From: an uncultured Bacteroidales bacterium
Lineage (GTDB): Bacteria > Bacteroidota > Bacteroidia > Bacteroidales > ML635J-15
Length of the DNA: 64,000 nucleotides
Assembly (NCBI GenBank): GCA_937899245.1
Contig: CALDKB010000028.1
Coordinates: 1-64,000, forward strand
Direction of reading: 5' to 3'
This document shows positions 61,973-64,000 of this stretch, piece after piece (positions within the stretch are counted from its first letter, which is position 1; the number at the start of each line of letters is the position of its first letter). The notes under the pieces were generated by a model that saw only the letters and a list, made by a program, of their open reading frames with translations, was not told where the DNA came from and searched no databases. The position numbers and the translations under genes are program-made.

Positions 61973-62926
61973 TTAATCCTCAACATATTCGTATGAGAAA
62001 GTTTCTATTGTCTCAGACATATAATTCTTTGCCATATCAACTCTCTTTACAATCTTTGTTTCAGGAACTTTGCCAACATATGTGTATTCCGACTCCTCAG
62101 AAGTAAGCAAATCTTCACTTACATAACTGCAACTTACAATATTGTTCTTCGAGAATATCATATAATCAATGCTACCTTCCTCAACAACTCCGACAAAACG
62201 GTTTCTCTGAGGGTTCTTGTTTTTATCGTATGCGTAAACAATATTAGCTATTATTTCTGATTTATCGTTAGATACTGTTACCTTGTCAATGTTTTTTCCA
62301 TCCCATTCAAAATCATAAACAGTTACTGTTGTAGTATATTCAACCTTTGGCTCTACAACATTTTGTTCGATTGCCTCGTACATTCCTTCCGAAACAAGAC
62401 ACGACAGCAACGATGGGCATTCATTTGCACTTAACTGGAACTTAGCATTGTTAACAATTTCTTCTATCGAAGAAAGTTTTTTTCCATCGTAAGTTATATT
62501 CAATGTTTTGTATGGCAACTCATTATCCGAAAAAGTTTCAGTAAAATACCTTACCTGCTTAATCATACGGGTATCATCATCATATACAAAACGAATACGA
62601 ATTTTCTTGTCAAGTGCGCTTGTTATTCCAACAATTTTGTTGTCCTTGTATTCATACTTATAGTTATAACGAACAGCACCGACAGCCGTATAAACGATAC
62701 GGTTTACCAATGACTTTTCTTCCCATGTCCATGCTTCTCGCTGGAACTTATCAATCTTTGTCTCCGTCTTGAAAGTATCGACATCTGTAAAGACGTCTGT
62801 AACCTTAGTGTTTTCATACCATACTGCCGACAACTTTTCCTTTGGCTGGTACACACCACTCTTCTGGCAGGAAACTCCAGCAAACAAAGACAATACTACC
62901 ACTAATAAAACTAGTTCTCTTCTCAT
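61973..62926 (-). CDS. Lipoprotein of the KLSKVYY/W-E-K type, paralogue 2
   Basis: A signal peptide with lipobox (AGVSC) precedes a 317-residue protein that follows the same plan as 59798: KEKLSAVWYEN, WTWEEKSLVN, YKYEYKDNKIVGI, FEWDGKNIDKV and a SEYTYVGKVPETKIV ending. The two are diverged paralogues placed on both sides of another lipoprotein gene. The ATG at 62926 was chosen because a -7 element (62952-62959) lies inside the longer frame. Function unknown. Confidence 0.72.
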   Translation of the reverse strand: MRRELVLLVVVLSLFAGVSCQKSGVYQPKEKLSAVWYENTKVTDVFTDVDTFKTETKIDKFQREAWTWEEKSLVNRIVYTAVGAVRYNYKYEYKDNKIVGITSALDKKIRIRFVYDDDTRMIKQVRYFTETFSDNELPYKTLNITYDGKKLSSIEEIVNNAKFQLSANECPSLLSCLVSEGMYEAIEQNVVEPKVEYTTTVTVYDFEWDGKNIDKVTVSNDKSEIIANIVYAYDKNKNPQRNRFVGVVEEGSIDYMIFSKNNIVSCSYVSEDLLTSEESEYTYVGKVPETKIVKRVDMAKNYMSETIETFSYEYVED

Positions 62927-62951
62927 TTGAAAATCATTATTAAAAACAATG

Positions 62952-62959
62952 CAAAAATA
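62952..62959 (-). promoter_or_regulatory. -7 element (TATTTTTG, minus strand)
   Basis: A TAnnTTTG match 26-33 bases upstream of the ATG at 62926. It excludes the longer start at 63010. Confidence 0.55.
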
Positions 62960-63049
62960 TATTTTTACCAAAAATATCAAGTACCGGACATATTTTTTTA
63001 AAAAAAACAAGATTTTTTTTTGTAATCGACTATATGTCCAGCATTTTTT

Positions 63050-64000
63050 CTAAAGCTTATGATTCATTTTCTTAGCCTTTGTTTCAAGATAAAAGCGATT
63101 ATACTCGTTTGGTTCCACTTTAATCGGAACTGTATCAACAACCTCGAGTCCATAACCCTTTAAGCCGGCCAACTTCTTGGGATTGTTTGTTATCAAACGC
63201 ATTTTCGACACGCCAATATACCTCAATATCTGGGCTCCAACGCCATAATCACGTTCATCGTCCTTGAATCCAAGGTGCAAATTAGCCTCTACGGTGTCGT
63301 ATCCCTGCTCCTGCAGCTTATACGCAGCTATTTTATTCATCAATCCGATACCACGGCCTTCCTGGTTCAAATAAACAAGCACACCTTTACCTTCCTTTTC
63401 AATCATGCGCATAGACTCGTGAAGCTGTGTGCCGCAATCGCATTTTTTAGAACCGAAAATATCTCCGGTAGCACAGCTGGAATGAACACGAACCAGTACC
63501 GGCTCATCCTCTGTCCATTCGCCCTTTATCAATGCTACATGTTCCAGTCCATTGCATACCTGACGGAATGGAATCAAATCGAAATAACCATATTCGGTTG
63601 GCAGATGAACTTGTTCACCCTTTTCGACAAGACTTTCGGTACGCAAACGGTATTTAATTATGTCCTCAATACTTATAATCTTAAGTCCATATTTATCAGC
63701 CACCTCGAAAAGTTGGTTTAGGCGAGCCATAGTTCCGTCTTCATTCATGATTTCGATAAGGGCAGCTGCAGGGTAAAGCCCCGACAGACGTGCCAAGTCG
63801 ATTGACGCCTCGGTATGTCCTGCACGACGTAAAACGCCCTTGCTTTTTGCATACAATGGATTTATATGTCCGGGACGTCCAAAGGTTTCAGGAGTTGATT
63901 TCGGATCTGCCAGTGCCCTGATTGTTGCGGCTCTGTCGTGAGCCGAAACGCCTGTTGTACAACCTTCCAGCTTGTCAACTGTTACTGTAAATGGTGTTCC
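63050..64000 (-). CDS. ribBA: Bifunctional 3,4-dihydroxy-2-butanone-4-phosphate synthase / GTP cyclohydrolase II (5' end outside window)
   Basis: A riboflavin-synthesis fusion enzyme. The reading frame continues upstream of 63856 to the window edge with DHBP synthase sequence ([45 protein letters not shown]). The GTP cyclohydrolase II half follows, with zinc-binding [15 protein letters not shown] and [14 protein letters not shown], and the usual end of the domain. The N-terminal part, including the start codon and any FMN riboswitch, lies beyond base 64000. Confidence 0.95.
   Translation of the reverse strand, partial: GTPFTVTVDKLEGCTTGVSAHDRAATIRALADPKSTPETFGRPGHINPLYAKSKGVLRRAGHTEASIDLARLSGLYPAAALIEIMNEDGTMARLNQLFEVADKYGLKIISIEDIIKYRLRTESLVEKGEQVHLPTEYGYFDLIPFRQVCNGLEHVALIKGEWTEDEPVLVRVHSSCATGDIFGSKKCDCGTQLHESMRMIEKEGKGVLVYLNQEGRGIGLMNKIAAYKLQEQGYDTVEANLHLGFKDDERDYGVGAQILRYIGVSKMRLITNNPKKLAGLKGYGLEVVDTVPIKVEPNEYNRFYLETKAKKMNHKL

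Overview
The window looks like a chromosomal segment of a Bacteroidota bacterium, most likely in the order Bacteroidales. Upstream regions repeatedly carry the phylum's TAnnTTTG -7 promoter element. Three large exported proteases end in type IX secretion (T9SS) C-terminal sorting domains of the 'YPNP...G.Y.' type. Several families are typical of the phylum: BspA-like LRR protein, GWxTD lipoprotein, BT_3928-like DoxX protein, C25 and C10 peptidases, and many small lipoproteins. LPS-related genes (kdsB, heptose-1-phosphate adenylyltransferase, a Wzm/Wzt-type exporter) fit a Gram-negative envelope. No rRNA, tRNA, CRISPR array or intact mobile element was recognised.

Layout. 1-1.8 kb: the 3' part of a phage Mu gpF-like head protein carrying a C-terminal nuclease-like domain, cut off at a hairpin, followed by a repeat-rich gene-free stretch with a 56-bp tandem repeat. 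1.8-9.7 kb: dnaE, then an outer-membrane barrel protein overlapping an exported WD40-caspase. 9.9-17.4 kb: panC, panD, heptose-1-P adenylyltransferase, a lipoprotein, radA, an ABC-2 polysaccharide-type exporter pair, a small membrane protein and a class I aminotransferase. 17.5-20.4 kb (minus): an M43 metalloprotease followed by three paralogous Cys-rich mini-lipoproteins. 20.5-34.1 kb (plus): uvrB, C10 protease, kdsB, a glycosyltransferase, rnhB, a BspA-like LRR protein, a gingipain-like C25 protease and a MATE transporter. 34.2-38.2 kb (minus): a Gate-domain membrane protein with a porin, and a second MATE protein. 38.3-41.4 kb (plus): an esterase lipoprotein and three lipoproteins with near-identical signal peptides. 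41.5-46.3 kb (minus): an ABC-F ATPase, an AAA ATPase with iterated promoter boxes, a pseudouridine synthase and panB. 46.4-47.2 kb (plus): a flavodoxin-ferredoxin protein. 47.5-59.6 kb (minus): a compact eight-gene run, tmk, BT_3928-like, tpiA, prmA, a 1542-residue exported protein, a GWxTD lipoprotein, rlmB and purH. 59.8-64 kb: two paralogous lipoproteins flanking a third lipoprotein, and a ribBA gene cut by the window end.

Pathways. panB, panC and panD cover much of pantothenate synthesis but sit in two places 35 kb apart. kdsB and the heptose nucleotidyltransferase supply LPS core sugars. Three T9SS-type proteases of unrelated families (M43, C10, C25) within 15 kb, plus an exported caspase-like protein, point to a proteolytic lifestyle such as growth on proteins or peptides. 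The parts most likely to hold undescribed biology are the barrel/WD40-caspase pair, the M43 protease with Cys-rich mini-lipoproteins, and the giant protein/GWxTD/rlmB overlapping genes. Starts were moved downstream where a TAnnTTTG element lies on top of or after the longest possible start; these choices are noted per gene.
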